A stretch of DNA of 64,000 nt from Pelodera strongyloides (Eukaryota; Nematoda; Chromadorea; Rhabditida; Rhabditidae). The notes beneath the pieces are model-generated. The model did no database searches, was not told where the DNA came from, and saw only the letters and a program-made list of their open reading frames with translations. Location of the stretch: assembly GCA_036852015.1 (NCBI GenBank), contig JAANDG010000576.1:29376-93375 (forward strand), read 5' to 3'. Both the position numbers and the translations under genes were made by a program. The number at the start of each line of letters is the position of its first letter. Positions within the stretch are counted from its first letter, which is position 1. Positions 23,689 to 36,304 of the stretch are shown piece after piece.

Positions 23689-26436
23689 CTATTCGTCTTT
23701 CTCCAACTTGATGAGCGCTCGGCTCATTTCCAATGGAGAATTTTCAATGAAATGTGAATCGGAGATATTTTCCATTGCTTTGGCCGCTCTCCAATCAGTA
23801 CGCGCAGCCCTGTGGGGGTTATTCACTCTCTTGGCCACAAAACGAAGAACCTTTAAAGCTACATATTAATAATAACTTATAGCTACCAAGAAACTCTACC
23901 CAGATAACAAACTTACACCATTCTCTCACGCCGTTAGTATAAATGTACGTAAATCTAGCAAGTGACAGTTTTCGTATAAGTTACACGTAGGTCTGATCGG
24001 CATCGGAGGACTACTTGAAAATGAATTAACGATCTAAATGCAAACCTGTCGTCGTGTAAGTTGACATTTATCCATGGCCTCTTTAAGTTTCTCCTCTGTC
24101 GGATAGCCGTCTTTGAGCATTTCTGTGAGGAATGTTCTTTGCCAACCCTTCATTCTCTGATGGTAACCCTGGAAAGGATCATATAGTTTGGCATGACGGT
24201 CAGACAGAAAGAGCGGGAGCGAGAGAGAGAGAGAAGAGAGAGAGGGAGAGAGAGAGAGGTATTTATTCACAAGGGTGACGATGAGTGAGAAAGGATCTAG
24301 CGATCTACTGTGATTGTTACTGAGTGATGTAAAACATATTTGTCGGGAAATTCATACATGTATAATTGACTCACTCTGATAGGTGTTCTTGAATCGTCAT
24401 CCGCTCCAGATGCATCCATATCATATGACCCGTCCACCTCAAAAGCGCCATCCAAATCAATCGGAGAGTCGCTTTTCAGCATCTGAAAACATAACATTTA
24501 AAGGATCGCAGTCACTACAAATTCGTATTTTTTATTCGCTTTTCATTAATTGTTCAAGTATGTGAAGAAAACGACGATTCCAGCGCCAAAGTACGGCAAA
24601 ACGAACTCAGGGAGAGAAATCCCTGTTTATGACTTTTACTTATATACCGTAGTTTATAATTGCCCGTATAGAGTTTCATAATAAATACCCTGCAGTGATA
24701 AACCACGCGCCAGGTGTAACACTGCAGGCTGTTCACTCTCCAAGTACCCCTGGCAATTGCATATATGCACCGGCGTCGGTCATTTATCAAAACTCATTCT
24801 CATTGATTTCTCTCCCTGAGTTCCATTTTATGTGGATTTTTATGGGCTGCATATTGTTTTATAAATCTGCTTGCATCTAATAAAAATCGAATAAAAAAGT
24901 TGATTTTGAAGTGACTGCCTTCCTTTAAAAAGTTACAGCTGTATTGTCCTACAAATAACAAATTACAGATAACATGCACAGGGCATAATTATCTTACACT
25001 GGTTAACTATTCCGTGGATAAGGGCAACAATGAACAACTCGTTAAAGGGAATATGTATGCCCTTTTTGAAGTTAAGCTTTATTAATAGAATGTGTGTTCC
25101 CCATTAAGGAAACAACAACAAAAATTGTTAAAAGTTTCCCATTCAAAAGGAAATGATTTTCAAAGTTCACCTTTTCCATAGTAAACGCGTTTACTGAAAC
25201 CCTGGCTTACCGCCCGTGTCAATGGAGAAAATTTCAACTTTGCATGCGGATATCGGCAAATAGCAAGATTCAATATGCAGGGCATGCAAATTCGAATTTA
25301 CATATTCAGTCGTCTATTTAATGCATGTCTGGTATGGAAACGCCAGATACGTGTTTTTTTTTGCTCATTTTGACTGCATACATATTCGCTTTAAATATTA
25401 TTACACGAATGAGCAATCCAACGTGAAAATGCACAGTACTATTAGCATACTCACCGAAGGAAACAAATCAGAGAGCGTTATCGGTGCAGACGTGGAAGCG
25501 GATGCTGTTGCCACAGGAGGAGATACTTCTTCCTAAATATTAAGTGTATTAGTGACGAAAGAAAATTGGTGGGATCATTAATGCGCCAGGAGTGTGTCAC
25601 ACGTGCGCGAACCTATTTTCCACGTTTGCACGCTCCTGGCGCGAACGAAATTGTGATGACGAACGAGTATATCAATCACTCTAAAAATTTACCTTATCAA
25701 GTACATTTTTCGTGTCCACACTTAATTGTGGGGAAGGAGTATCACTATTCTCATGCAAAATACGGTCTCTCGCCATGTCCGCTGTACCATTTGTGAAACC
25801 CTGAAATACGAATGGTGCCTTGTCACCTTGTTGTTAGTCAAGTGGTAGAAACATCGTTTACGTTTTAGTACATCTATATAATTCATAACCTCGAGTAACT
25901 ATGTGATTTAGGATATACGAACAACTCATATTATAACAGTGATGATAGTGTTTCTCTTGGTCTGCTTGCTTACTACGGAAAAAAACATCCTGAAATATGA
26001 ATATTTCAAACTCTGAAGTAAGGATTAAAAGTGTAAAATGTCAGTATGCTGGTATGCATCAATGAATACTTACGTCAGTATTTCCTGCCAAGAGTGGATT
26101 TTCACTATGGAAAGAGACATCCGTGAAACCATGAGGTGCCTGAATAATACTAAGAATTATTGTAGATGAGCTAAGATGTGGTGCTCTGCTAAGGGAAAAC
26201 AAGCGCGCCGTCCTCTCGTAGCGCATTTTCTTTCGCCCAGTCTTCACTTTCGCGCCAGGTTCTAGCCGCGCGCACCATCCAACCTCTTTCACCTACCTCG
26301 TGATCAACAATGAATTTAGTACCTTAAAATGTTGTTTGACTAGACTTTTATTAAAAGAATAACCTACAATTATTGAAAAAAATTCGACGACTCTCGACTC
26401 TGGCAAGCGAATAACTGCATATTTGGACCTATCCAT
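23689..26436 (-). CDS. Divergent homeodomain-like protein, seven exons, complete
   Basis: Exons 26436-26368, 26139-26074, 25800-25693, 25532-25455, 24482-24375, 24168-24046 and 23850-23689 are each a whole number of codons, so every intron is phase 0, and they join to a 237-residue protein ending LIKLEKDE. The N-terminal part is Ser/Thr/Asp rich; exon 5 is strongly acidic. Residues ~147-195 fit a three-helix homeodomain layout: RMKGWQRTFLTEMLKDGYP (helix 1), TEEKLKEAMDKCQL (helix 2), TRRQVLRFVAKRVNN (helix 3). The usual WFxNxR residues are not kept, so DNA binding is uncertain. A TTTTTTTCAG acceptor lies four bases before the ATG (likely trans-splice). The last acceptor (TTTAAAG) is weak. Two TTAA elements lie in the intron before exon 5. 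Probably a nuclear regulator; orthology not assigned. Confidence 0.75.
24205..24260. repeat. GA-rich microsatellite
   Basis: GAGAGA tract in the intron before exon 6 of the homeodomain-like gene. Confidence 0.8.
24498..24928. mobile_element. TTAA-flanked MITE (family H)
   Basis: Element 24502-24924; ends AGGATCGCAGTCACTAC and complement of GTGACTGCCTTCCT, TTAA both sides. Its left end is ~15 bp from the acceptor of exon 5 of the homeodomain-like gene, so it forms almost the whole 3' part of that intron. Confidence 0.75.
25042..25394. mobile_element. TTAA-flanked MITE (family B), uninterrupted copy
   Basis: Element 25046-25390, the intact counterpart of 6672-7467. It shows the empty site CTATTTAATGCATGTCTGG where the family C element is inserted in the other copy. 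Located in an intron of the homeodomain-like gene. Confidence 0.85.
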
Positions 26437-26444
26437 TATACTGA

Positions 26445-28185
26445 AAAAAAGAAGGGTAAAGAATGATTTATCGCAACTTAACTCTTCGACATGGTGTTTG
26501 AGTAATGAGAACACAGCACACACTAGCAACTCAAAGCAAAACCTATACTTAATAATTAGACTATACTAATCGGCTGTCAGCAACTGCAATGTATTTTAAA
26601 AGAATATTACATTCATAAATAAGTAAAGAACTGAAAGGGGAAAGGATGATCACAACTTCGTTAATGTCTTCCAAAAAGATCTATATTGCCTCAGAGACCC
26701 TGACCTAAAACGCGCTATCTCTTATTCTTATCTGATGTGAGAAGGCTCCCTATCGCCACTAAGACGTAGTGCCAAACTACTTGAGGAAACCTTTAGGTAC
26801 CTAAGGTGAATGTTAGGTGGAAAGGCGCATGATTGATAGAGTGAGAAAGAGAGCGAGAGAGAGAGAGAGAGAGAAGAAAGAGAGCGAGAAAAAGAAAGAA
26901 ACAAACCAACGAACAAGAACCAAACATACTTTATGTGTGTTTTTGAAGTTAGAATTAGTAACTAGTTCAACTTACGTTTCTAGAACAAGGGTCGCTTGCT
27001 TTCTTGAAAAAGTTGATGAGCTAAGCAGCCAATGAGTATCAGAATTGGATAATTACCTACACACTGACGTTACGTCCTTTACGGCCCTAAGGATTGCCGT
27101 ACCTCCCCCTCACTGGTACGTCCCTTTAGTAAATCCCCCTAAGCCTAAGCACGCTCCCCCATACACTAAGCCCTAATCCTTAATCCTGGTGCAGTGCAGA
27201 ATAACTAGTCAGCCAAGCCCTACAATCTAACAACCATAAATACACAGCCTGAAATATACCGGTGTGAAATATATAGTGAATCTGTGGACCACGATGAGTT
27301 ACTTCATGAAAACACCGTAATTAACTGGAATATCGGAATATTCAGATGAGAAAGGTGATTTATCTCAAGCGTATTCAACACAATATCAGTAGCAAAATGT
27401 CAAGTTCGTTGCAGTTACCGTCTCAGGGAAAAGTCACTCATTTTGATAGGCGGGGTCAAGAACTGGCATGAAACCATCGTCAGATTAACATGAAGACATG
27501 TAAAGCTATGTTAAAAGGACGGGGCTCGCTACAAATTAATTCAAGAGTCATGTCCACGGAGCTGAAACTTACGAGAACTTATAGTATGAAGAAGAACTTT
27601 ACAGTGATGTAAAGCTATGTTAAAAAGACGGGGCTCGCTACTAATTAATTCAAGAGTCATGTCCACGGAGCTGAAAGTTGCACAAGAAGAACTTATAGTA
27701 TGAAGAAGGACTTTACAGTGCAATAGTGCTGTGGGTGTGGTTTTTTTGTTAGAATTCAAAGCTCTTGCTAGGAATCCTTACAGAATAAAACACGCAGCAA
27801 TCTAAGGATATAGATGGGAGCTAACTTTGTGTAATAAAAAGGCGAACAGTTATTAGGTGTGTCGAAATGTGTTCCTTTTCTAAAACGTCTACAGTGGGAA
27901 TAGTTTGTGCAGTAATAATGGCATACTCGTGTCTCTCAGTCAGGCTTGCCAGTCCTTTGTAATTCTTTTCTCGAAAAGAGAGCGAAAGCAACTAGGGTCA
28001 ATCAATGGCACAGCAGTCCTATGTTGTCCTATGACAGAGTGTTTGCGAGTGGCGAGTAAGTGAGCGGTATGGAAAGGCAAAGGTATCAACCAACCTATCA
28101 ACCAACCATCTAGGGAAAGGCATCTCCATTTAGTTCCCCTAACTCTATTCGTCTCTCTCGATACCGATAACACCATCGCCAATAC
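26445..28185. other. Intergenic; GA tract and 109 bp tandem duplication
   Basis: GA-rich tract at 26846-26892. A 109 bp unit starting at about 27498 is repeated from 27607 (shared words AAAGCTATGTTAAAA, GGGGCTCGCTAC, GTCATGTCCACGGAGCTG). No exon supported. Confidence 0.5.
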
Positions 28186-28189
28186 TTAC

Positions 28190-28252
28190 CGTTCTTTTTA
28201 CGGCATATCGGGAGACGAGAAACCCTTCACACATCATGTGATACAGTGCTAA
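28190..28252 (-). other. Isolated candidate exon (21 codons)
   Basis: Between a TTTTCTAG acceptor and a GTAAGT donor, one frame reads LALYHMMCEGFLVSRYAVKR plus T, phase 0 at both ends. No partner exons could be joined, so this is only a candidate. Confidence 0.2.
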
Positions 28253-30194
28253 CTAGAAAAGCGTATCAATCTGACCAGTGGAAATGTTTAAGTAACAATG
28301 AGTTAGCCACGAAAAGGGCGTTTCTGAGCTTTTCGTGATTGACTCTCGGCGTAAGTATTGCAAAATATGATACCATGGTATATACGTTTCAGAATCCCCC
28401 TCTATAGTTCAATTCCAGCGAAAATACAGTGGCAAAACAGGCAAATCAAGCAAAGTTATGTAAATTATAAGTAGCAAAATGAACATGTTCTTACATAAAG
28501 CCAGATATGTATGGACTCACAAATTCAGACATGTCAGAAGGATGTCTAAAAAGTACAGTTTAGGTCTAGGTGCTAACCTAGCCACGGCGCTCGCGCCATA
28601 GACAAAAAAAGGGGCGGGACATACTAGTGGACTTTAGAGCTTCTAAACTTCTATCAAGATAATCGATAATGTCTGATCGATTTTTTTGCTCATGTTTAAT
28701 AGCGAATGGAACTGCATGAGAATCCGTTGTGGCAGTCACTGTCATGTGCGACGTCTTCTACCATCATTTTGTAATTTTCATTTAAAAAATTTAATGAAAC
28801 ACATTCTTATAACAGTGGGAGGAATTTTTATAGATTCGTACAGCGCGAGCAACATTAACAAAAACATTCATCAAATGCGATAGAGGCTTTCTCTCGCACA
28901 GTCAAAGCATTTACAATTTGTACAGTAGACAAGGGAAGGGGTACACAATTGGAAAAGATACAAGGAGCGCATTATAAAGGAAATAATGATCAATTTGTCC
29001 AATAATATTCGCATTTTTGATCATAAAAAACAATATCGATCCACAGAATAGCAATCACTTATAATTCTAGACATTAATTGCATCAACCGTTAACGCTACG
29101 GTTATAGGTACAGCTACGGTTATAGGCAAGTACAGGCAGCCGAGTACCAAAACATTAGGATAACGTACAAGTTAAAGAGTGTTGAACAAGTTCTCTCGGC
29201 TGCTTCCAAAAGCCATGTGTGCAATGAAAAAGTGAGCTCACAGAGACTCTAAGTGTAACGACAAATATTTGATCAAGGTTACGGCAGTTAGGTGAATGTG
29301 GGGGCTCCTTTGGATAAATAAAACTAGAGTAGGTAACCTTAGGGTTAGGGTTATGGCATAAAGCAAGTCGTCTAAAGGACTTCCACTGTGTAGATCAAAT
29401 ACACCACAGTCCACAGTCCACTAGGGTAAATTAACGCTGCTCAGTATGAAAGGTTTTACTTGAATCGAATGCAATTTTTTATGGTCCGCTTTTTGAATAC
29501 TGCGACGTAAAATGTAAGCTAATAAATTTTGAAGCACTTGGTCTTATGCTGGAGTAATTCTGGACGCTATCAAAACAAGAACTTATAATTATAATTCAAC
29601 TTTGTAAAATTGGAACGACTGTACTGGCAGTTTTCATACTTTAGACATAAAAAGTGATGACAGTGTTCTGTTGGGGGCGAAGCGTTACAGCGATGAATTG
29701 TATTGCTGAAATGTATAATGCATAATAGGGGGTGCCTTGTGATCAGAGAGAGAGAGGGACGCACAGGGCAATATTGTATAAATGCGTGTGCATAAGCGCT
29801 GTCGCTGCGACGGGAAAGGCCGTAATGCACTGAATATTATTAAGAGAGAGGAGAGGGAGAGATACAGCGAGATGCAGAGGCTTAGAATAGAGAGATGGTA
29901 GCTACTCATCGATTATTGAGCCACAGTTCCCATGCCCTTAGTACTTAAATAAACCCTTACTAAGCCGCAAAGGCCCCTAAGAACGCAACGCGACTCAGCA
30001 CTGCGAAACGGTCGTTAATACCCAAGCAACGGTTGCCTAGATTAGTGGCCGAGGATCTGAGACCTGGCCAGCCCCAATGCGCCCTTCTACTGTTCTCCCA
30101 AGGGCCCTGGAGGGTCTCAAGGGCCCCTGACTAGAAACTACCTGCCTTGGACACTACGGTCATTCATCGAACAGCCAATTAGAGAAAGGTACAT
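28253..30194. other. Intergenic, repeats only
   Basis: Holds an imperfect TTAGGG-like stretch near 29338, GA-rich tracts at 29742-29757 and 29842-29882, and GC-rich pieces near 30060-30140. No exon supported. Confidence 0.4.
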
Positions 30195-30590
30195 TTAAAG
30201 GGACAGGCCCATCAAATTAAACCTATGTTGACGAGATGTTCATACTGTTTACAAAGCATTTTTATTACAATATATACAAACCAAATTTCACCTTCATTCA
30301 CCCTGGGACACTTTTTTCCGATGGACTCAACTCATATGTATACCATAAAGCTGCAGATTTCAAAGCCGTATACGCAAATTTTGATCGCAGTCTAATTTTA
30401 CGATAAATTTGCATAGGCAGCTTGGAAATTTCCGTTTTACGGTATACATATGCGTTGAGCGCATCGGAAAAAAGTTTCCCAGGGTGAATGAAGGTGAAAT
30501 TTAGTTTGTATATATTGTAATAAAATTGCTCTATAATCATTATGAACGTATCGTAAATATAGGTTTACTTTGATGGGCCTGTCCCTTTAA
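30195..30590. mobile_element. TTAA-flanked MITE (family C), copy 2
   Basis: Element 30199-30586; ends AGGGACAGGCCCATCAAATT and complement, TTAA at both flanks; palindromic. Confidence 0.85.
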
Positions 30591-33044
30591 GGTTCAAGGC
30601 GTTGTTATCGGGTAGCAAGAACAAGTAATAACTAACAGAAGAAATAGGGGATCCATGTCATAGATAACCGAGCAGAACATGGATACCTGGAGACGGTAGG
30701 AATTAAGCTTGTAATGGTTGAAAATATGATCGATTCCTAAATACTCCAGGCACGATGCGATACACAGAATATCGAAATGAAATTCGACGCTCTTTCTATA
30801 GGTGTAGGTCGTAACCAGAACATTTTAAGTAGATTCAATTATTGTTAGGTCACAGTTGGTAATTTTATTCTAACAATCACGTTATATGAAAAAAAAACAA
30901 TATAGAAAGAATCCGCACCGTAGTCTAGTTACTAAGAAAATGAATGCAATCCGCGGTGAGTAAATTTTGGTTTACACACAGTGATTATATGGGAAAAAAC
31001 TTATTTATACTGACTGCTACCTCGACGCTATGAAGATGAAGACTATCAAAGTTCATGTGTTTTCCCATTGCTAGATGCGTGTAAATGGGTGGAAATAATG
31101 AAGAAATCACAACTCAACCGCGGCGAAAAAAATCATCTGCCTCTAGACTATCCGCTGTCATCGCCCATCCTTCGCCAAACCCTCGCGAGTGCATTGAGTA
31201 CCCATTAGCGAGAATAAGGCGACGATAAGGAAAAGTTTCCACGCGATTCTTCTGGTTCTGCACCAAACTTTCATTTTTTTTTTATTCTGTCGTTTTGCAA
31301 GGATCTCGCAGCGCAAAATAATTTTAGCGCCAGGGTTTCGCATTCTCATGCGCACCTGAACCACTGTACTGAACAACCATTGAATAAAGAAGCGCCGTAA
31401 AAGAATTATTTATATGCAAGGTAAGGCTTGTGCAGTGTTTCTCGAGAGAGATATAGCACATCACAATGACCTGATGAACAAGGTACAAGACCAAGCTTCG
31501 TTCAGCAAAAAAACTAGGGGCAAGTACTGATGAAGCTCATGCGATGTGTGGTGAGCTGAGAACCTGGGGACGAAACTTGGTACTGGCGAATTCTCAGGAA
31601 GCCAGAAACAGGTGTAGGATCACCAGATAAAAAGCTGCGCAGTGACGGCATCCTTGTTTCTCCAGGTCAGCTTATTGCAAAACTTATTTATATGGTACAT
31701 ACATGATAATTATTCGCTCAACGTCAAAGTTGCAGGGGTGCTGGGGGTGCACGAGAGACATAAAATCGTAATTAGCGCACACAAGAGATTCGCGAAAGGT
31801 TCTTGAACCGAAATCGTACGGCTCTTTGCTATAAATAGAGTTAACAAATGATTTTTTTTTCGTCTTCTACTATCGTAAGATGCTCGCCGGCGCAAACGTG
31901 ACGCTTTGATGGTGCGCGACGAAAAGATCAGGTGCACCTCTCGCCGCGCATCTCGCTCACAATCAGCCAGACACACGTCAGTTCTTGTGAGCGCACTGAC
32001 AATAAACTAACAATAGTAGAAAGGTATATTGTAAACCTATGAAATAAAATAATTTTGAAATTTAATAGTGAAGTCTTAATTAATAAGTAGTGTGAAATAA
32101 AGACTAAATAATTTGAATATAAATACCGTGGCAAACGCGGACCTCGTTTCGACCCCTGCCGCAGACGAGGATAACATCAAAAGGAACTATCTCGCTCCGC
32201 TCGCTAGCCTACCGGTAAGGTAGCTCATGTTGTAGATGTTTTAATTCTGATAAAGACTGTGTATTTAACTATCTATCCAAGCAGTCATGTGCGAAGGAAA
32301 ACTAAACGGCTGCTTTGTAAGCTCTGACGAAACTTGGCGTGTAAGCCGCGTGAGAACGGCATGCAAAGTGCATTTGGCACCCTCGTGGCGTGCCAAAGTA
32401 CACGCGGACTGGTAATGTTGTGCAATTCGCCCGCCGATCTAACGATCACTTCTTGACGCAATGTACGAATACTCACATTAATTTGTTCAAGATAATTAAA
32501 ACCAGGACCATTCAATTGTTACTGAATTCTTTTAACCTTTCATCGTATTGATGTACACATATTATGCTGAATACATATTCAAAGTTCGAAATGGCGTGAG
32601 CACGACGTGGAAGCGGTAACTTTCCATATTTACGGCGTGCAAGCGATGTGGTTCCTAAGCCAGTACCCCTTTTTCACACCGCATGTAAGCCGTACTTAAA
32701 AAAAACAGTGTTAGCACACGTTTTTGCTGCACGAAATCCAAAAAAAAGATTGATCAAAAAAAAACCCAAATCCCATAGTTAAGGCATTTTTGGAGGGGTT
32801 TCAAATTGTTTTTCTTTTCATCTAAAAGTTTTTTGTTTTCACTTTCCACACATACAAAATGTAAGCTTTTTTTGAGCCCAACATGCAAAACCGGGTTGTC
32901 ATTCCCTTTAGCATTATCTTCCTACGTACAATAGCACATACTGTATGATTGGGATTGGGGAAGTGAGATAAAAATGAGGTATCTAAACGAGTATGCAATA
33001 TTGGAACCATAGAATATTTGACGAAAACCATAGAAAAACACTTG
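30591..33044. other. Intergenic with repeat fragments
   Basis: At 32329-32420 lies an inverse copy of the GC-rich block of 19540-19690. At 32770-32910 lies one end of a family A TTAA element (ATGCAAAACCGGGTTGTC). GC-rich words with GGCGCAAACG occur near 31885. No exon supported. Confidence 0.4.
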
Positions 33045-33170
33045 TTAAAGCGAAATGCTAGCCCCTTTGGAAAATTTGCATATGATAAGCAAATCCTATG
33101 TATCCTATGCTAATTTTGTACGATCGTCCACGGCAATTGATTTTCCAAAGAGGCTGGCATTTCGCTTTAA
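33045..33170. mobile_element. TTAA-flanked palindrome (family G), copy 2, internally deleted
   Basis: Element 33049-33166 with intact ends and TTAA flanks. The right arm lacks ~45 bp present in 23496-23658, so it no longer forms the full hairpin. Confidence 0.8.
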
Positions 33171-34080
33171 AAGGGAGAACAAACTAACTATCGCGAAGTG
33201 AGCCCCTCCCTTTAATGTTGCCGAATTTTCTCGTTGAATTCAACGCGAAACTTTGGGCGAGAAAGAATCAGTTGTGTCTACAATCCCTCGCGCACTTCGA
33301 CCAGTCTTCGCTAGGCTCTGGCCATGTTCTCATGAATTCTCTGAGTGTCCGTTCGCGACAACTTAGCGAAGATAGTTCGAAGTCGCCTCGCACCTTTTTA
33401 CATGTTTGTTCCACATCGATTTTACCAGTTCTTTCTCTCCCTGCCTGCCAGGCCTTCACCGCGAAACATTTTCGCGCAAGGGGTTCGCCGCAGATCACTC
33501 GAGTTTCGTTGATGGCATGCCATAAGCGTTGAGAACTCAACTGAACCAATCAAGCGAGCAATGATTGAACCAATATCAATCAAGCGAGCAATGACATGAC
33601 TAGAAATTCTGAAAAGAAAAATTCATGAAGAGCACGTTTGTTGTATTTGTGTAATTCTTCTCTACAACGCAAAACTTCTGCTATCCCCCTTCACAGCAGC
33701 GTGAGTTTACACTTCCACCTTTGGAAGGCACATTCCATTTTACTTCCAGTAGGGCACATTCCAGTAGGGCATACCTAAATCTGTTGATGTCTTATTTTAT
33801 TGATCACAATATTTTTTTTTGTTCAACGCAAGGAAGGGGGTCCATCTAGAATTGAGCACCATTCCAGCTAGATTTCAGCTAGAATTGAGCACCCAGTAGA
33901 CCCGCGCATCCTAGAGGTCGTGCATTTTCGTATGAATTGTAACTAAGAATCAACTAGTATTATTATCCAAGTTTATCTCCCTTCTTATAGTTTTCTTGTA
34001 CCCTCCCTTTATTTGTCGATAGTCGGTAGTGAGTTTTTTAGGTGGGTATTTTTTTATTTACAAAATTCTAACCCCACATA
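33171..34080. other. Intergenic with GC-rich GCGCGAAAC block
   Basis: 33240-33500 shares words (GGCGAGAAAG, AAAAAGGTGCGAGG and its complement) with 38200-38420. No exon supported. Confidence 0.35.
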
Positions 34081-34660
34081 ATGGCTCTGGACGAAGTAAA
34101 CTTCAGTGGGCTCGGGTTCTTCAATTATTTCAAATCATTGCGTTTGCAAAGCTGTGAAATATGTCCGGTATGAAATTGGAAAACGAAATTGAAAGAACGT
34201 GACGAGCTTCCGACTTTTTGTCTTTTAGTAAACCACTGCGTTTTTCATGTCGAAAGGCGTAACATGATGAGTAATTGCATCACCAAGCAGTTTCCAGAGC
34301 GAAGGAAGTTGGTGACAAGCTATCACTGGCAGATCACGGCATTTTCTAGGCACAAAATACCTATACAAGGTAAAGGACTGCGTTTTCCAGGTAGAAATAA
34401 CGTAGAAACGAAATGAGTTTTTACATTCGATTTTTATGCATAAAATCTGTGTATTGGGCGTCACCGTAAGATGCTGTCAGCATACTTACGAATCGGTTAC
34501 AATAATAACGGTTTATTGGTTAACTATTAATACAAATAAAGAATGTCAACCAAAGGGAACCCTAAGGCCCCTAAGACCCCGCGCGGTTGAAGTGAAACTA
34601 GATCCCACAAAGCCGGAGCAAGAAGACTTCGGTGTATCAGGTGCGTCGACGAGTAGCTGA
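34081..34660 (+). CDS. Weak candidate gene, first and last exon only
   Basis: An ATG at 34081 opens MALDEVNFSGLGFFNYFKSL and runs to a GTATGA donor near 34171. A coding-like C-terminus (VEVKLDPTKPEQEDFGVSG, then ASTSS and stop) ends at 34660, with an AATAAA near 34805. The middle could not be joined in phase. Treat as two suggestive fragments, not a gene model. Confidence 0.2.
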
Positions 34661-34860
34661 GAAGACTAACTCCCGTCAGAAGGCGGAGGCTGGACCACAT
34701 AGATGCTGGGTCTGGGTAGTCATCGATGGCGACTCTCAAAATGTGGGGATGGGAGCGTAGACAACTCACAAATACGAAAAGGTTACGCATGATGTTTTCC
34801 TGCAATAAAATCACCCCGTTTCGTACGTTAACAAAGGTGTGACAAGCAGCACGCCAATCA

Positions 34861-35509
34861 GAATGTGGTAAAATTGAAGAATACTACCCCACTGAAGAAT
34901 ACTACCCAAATTTGAAATATACTACCCCAAATGTATGGGGGTAGCATTTTGTAACATGCAAAGTACTACCCCACCATTGAATAACACTACCCCTTTTGAC
35001 ATTTTATTACCCCAGTCAAGGGGGTAGTAAATTACAAGAAAGGGGTAGTGTTCTTCAATGGTGGGGTAGTGTTCTTCTATAGAGGGGTAGTGTTCTTCAA
35101 TGGCGGGGTGGTGATCTTCAAACCCTAGGTAATCTTGAATTACGCTACCCCCTACATGTGAAAATACTACCCCGTCCTTACAAAACATTACCCCACCCAT
35201 TGGCTTTTACTCCCCCGAAGAAAAATTACAAAATACTACCCCCACCAATTGAATATGACTACCCCGCCATTGAATATGACACAATTCACAATTGAATATG
35301 ACTACCCCACCATTGAATATGACTACCCCACCAATTGAATATGACTACCCCACCATTGAATATGACTACCCCACCAATTGAATAACACTACAGGGGGGTA
35401 GTATTTTGTAAAATGGGGGTATTATTTTGCAATGGGATAATATTTTTCCAAACGGGGTACTGTTCTTCAATCCAGGGGGTAGTGTTCTTCAATTCTACCT
35501 CAGAATGTT
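34861..35509. repeat. Inverted array of TACCCC / GGGGTA motifs
   Basis: More than 25 copies of ACTACCCC or AGTGGGG-type words separated by AT-rich spacers such as CACCATTGAATATG. The outer parts are inverted relative to each other: AAAATTGAAGAATACTACCCC on the left, GGGGGTAGTGTTCTTCAATT on the right. The result is a large imperfect palindrome with runs of three to six G or C. Confidence 0.8.
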
Positions 35510-35700
35510 TTCTGGTCCGAAAAGGGATGTGACCCAATATCAGTTTGCCACCACGTTTCGATTAGTGTGGTTGCGAGACTTGTAATATAGCCGACAAATG
35601 AGTTAAGAAGTAATAAGGAATTCTTGAGGTTAAAGGCTCAGGCCCACGTACAAAAAGTTTTCCCAATTTTTCTGTGAAAAATCTCCCATATCTCTGGTCT

Positions 35701-36026
35701 CCAACCGCGCAGCGCACCCCCAGCCAGGGGCGCTCGCCCCTTCTTTTTGGGGCACTGCGCGGCTGGCTGTTGGTGCGCTGCGCGGTTGGCATTTTTCGAG
35801 GATACGTACCACAAGGTTGTTATTAATCCATTCGAGAAAAGCAAGGAGATTTTCACATATATACAGAGTCCAGCATACGTTTCAAAGTCCCCCACCATAC
35901 TAGTTTAGATATTATTCAACTTGTTATAAGGAGCTAGTGAAACGTATTCTTGCTCGCCCCCAACCGCGCAGCGCACCAAAAAGAAGGGGCGAGCGCCCCT
36001 GGCTGGGGGTGCGCTGCGCACCCGCG
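35701..36026. repeat. Pair of GC-rich palindromes
   Basis: 35701-35790 begins CCAACCGCGCAGCGCAC and ends with its complement. 35958-36026 repeats the same words, again as a palindrome, with the GGGGCGAGCGCCCCTGGCTG core inverted. The first lies near a TTAA-type end (AGGCTCAGGCCCACGTAC) at 35627; a similar inverted end occurs near 38060. Confidence 0.7.
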
Positions 36027-36304
36027 AACGTAGATTACTCAAAGGTGGCGGCGAAAACCGTTATGCATGCAAAATTGGGGAACTTATTCGCAAAAGAAGA
36101 TCCTCAGAAATGAACCGCAGTTTGAGCTTGCAAATCCGTTTTGTTTTTGGCTATTTTAGGGTGCTGACTCTATGGTAATTAGTTGTGGATGTGGTGCTTA
36201 TTTTGCTAATGGGGTTTGCAATTATGCCAAATATGCGGTGTGATTCTGTCAATACTATTTTTTTGCACTAAACCTGCATATATGTAATATGTATTATAAA
36301 AATA

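Noticed and set aside
27148..27164. Two copies of CCTAAG (TTAGGC type)
   Set aside because: Too short to be an interstitial telomere; consistent with chance.
29338..29356. Telomere-like TTAGGGTTAGGGTTA
   Set aside because: Only two to three copies and of vertebrate type; nematode telomeres are usually TTAGGC, and nothing else indicates a chromosome end.
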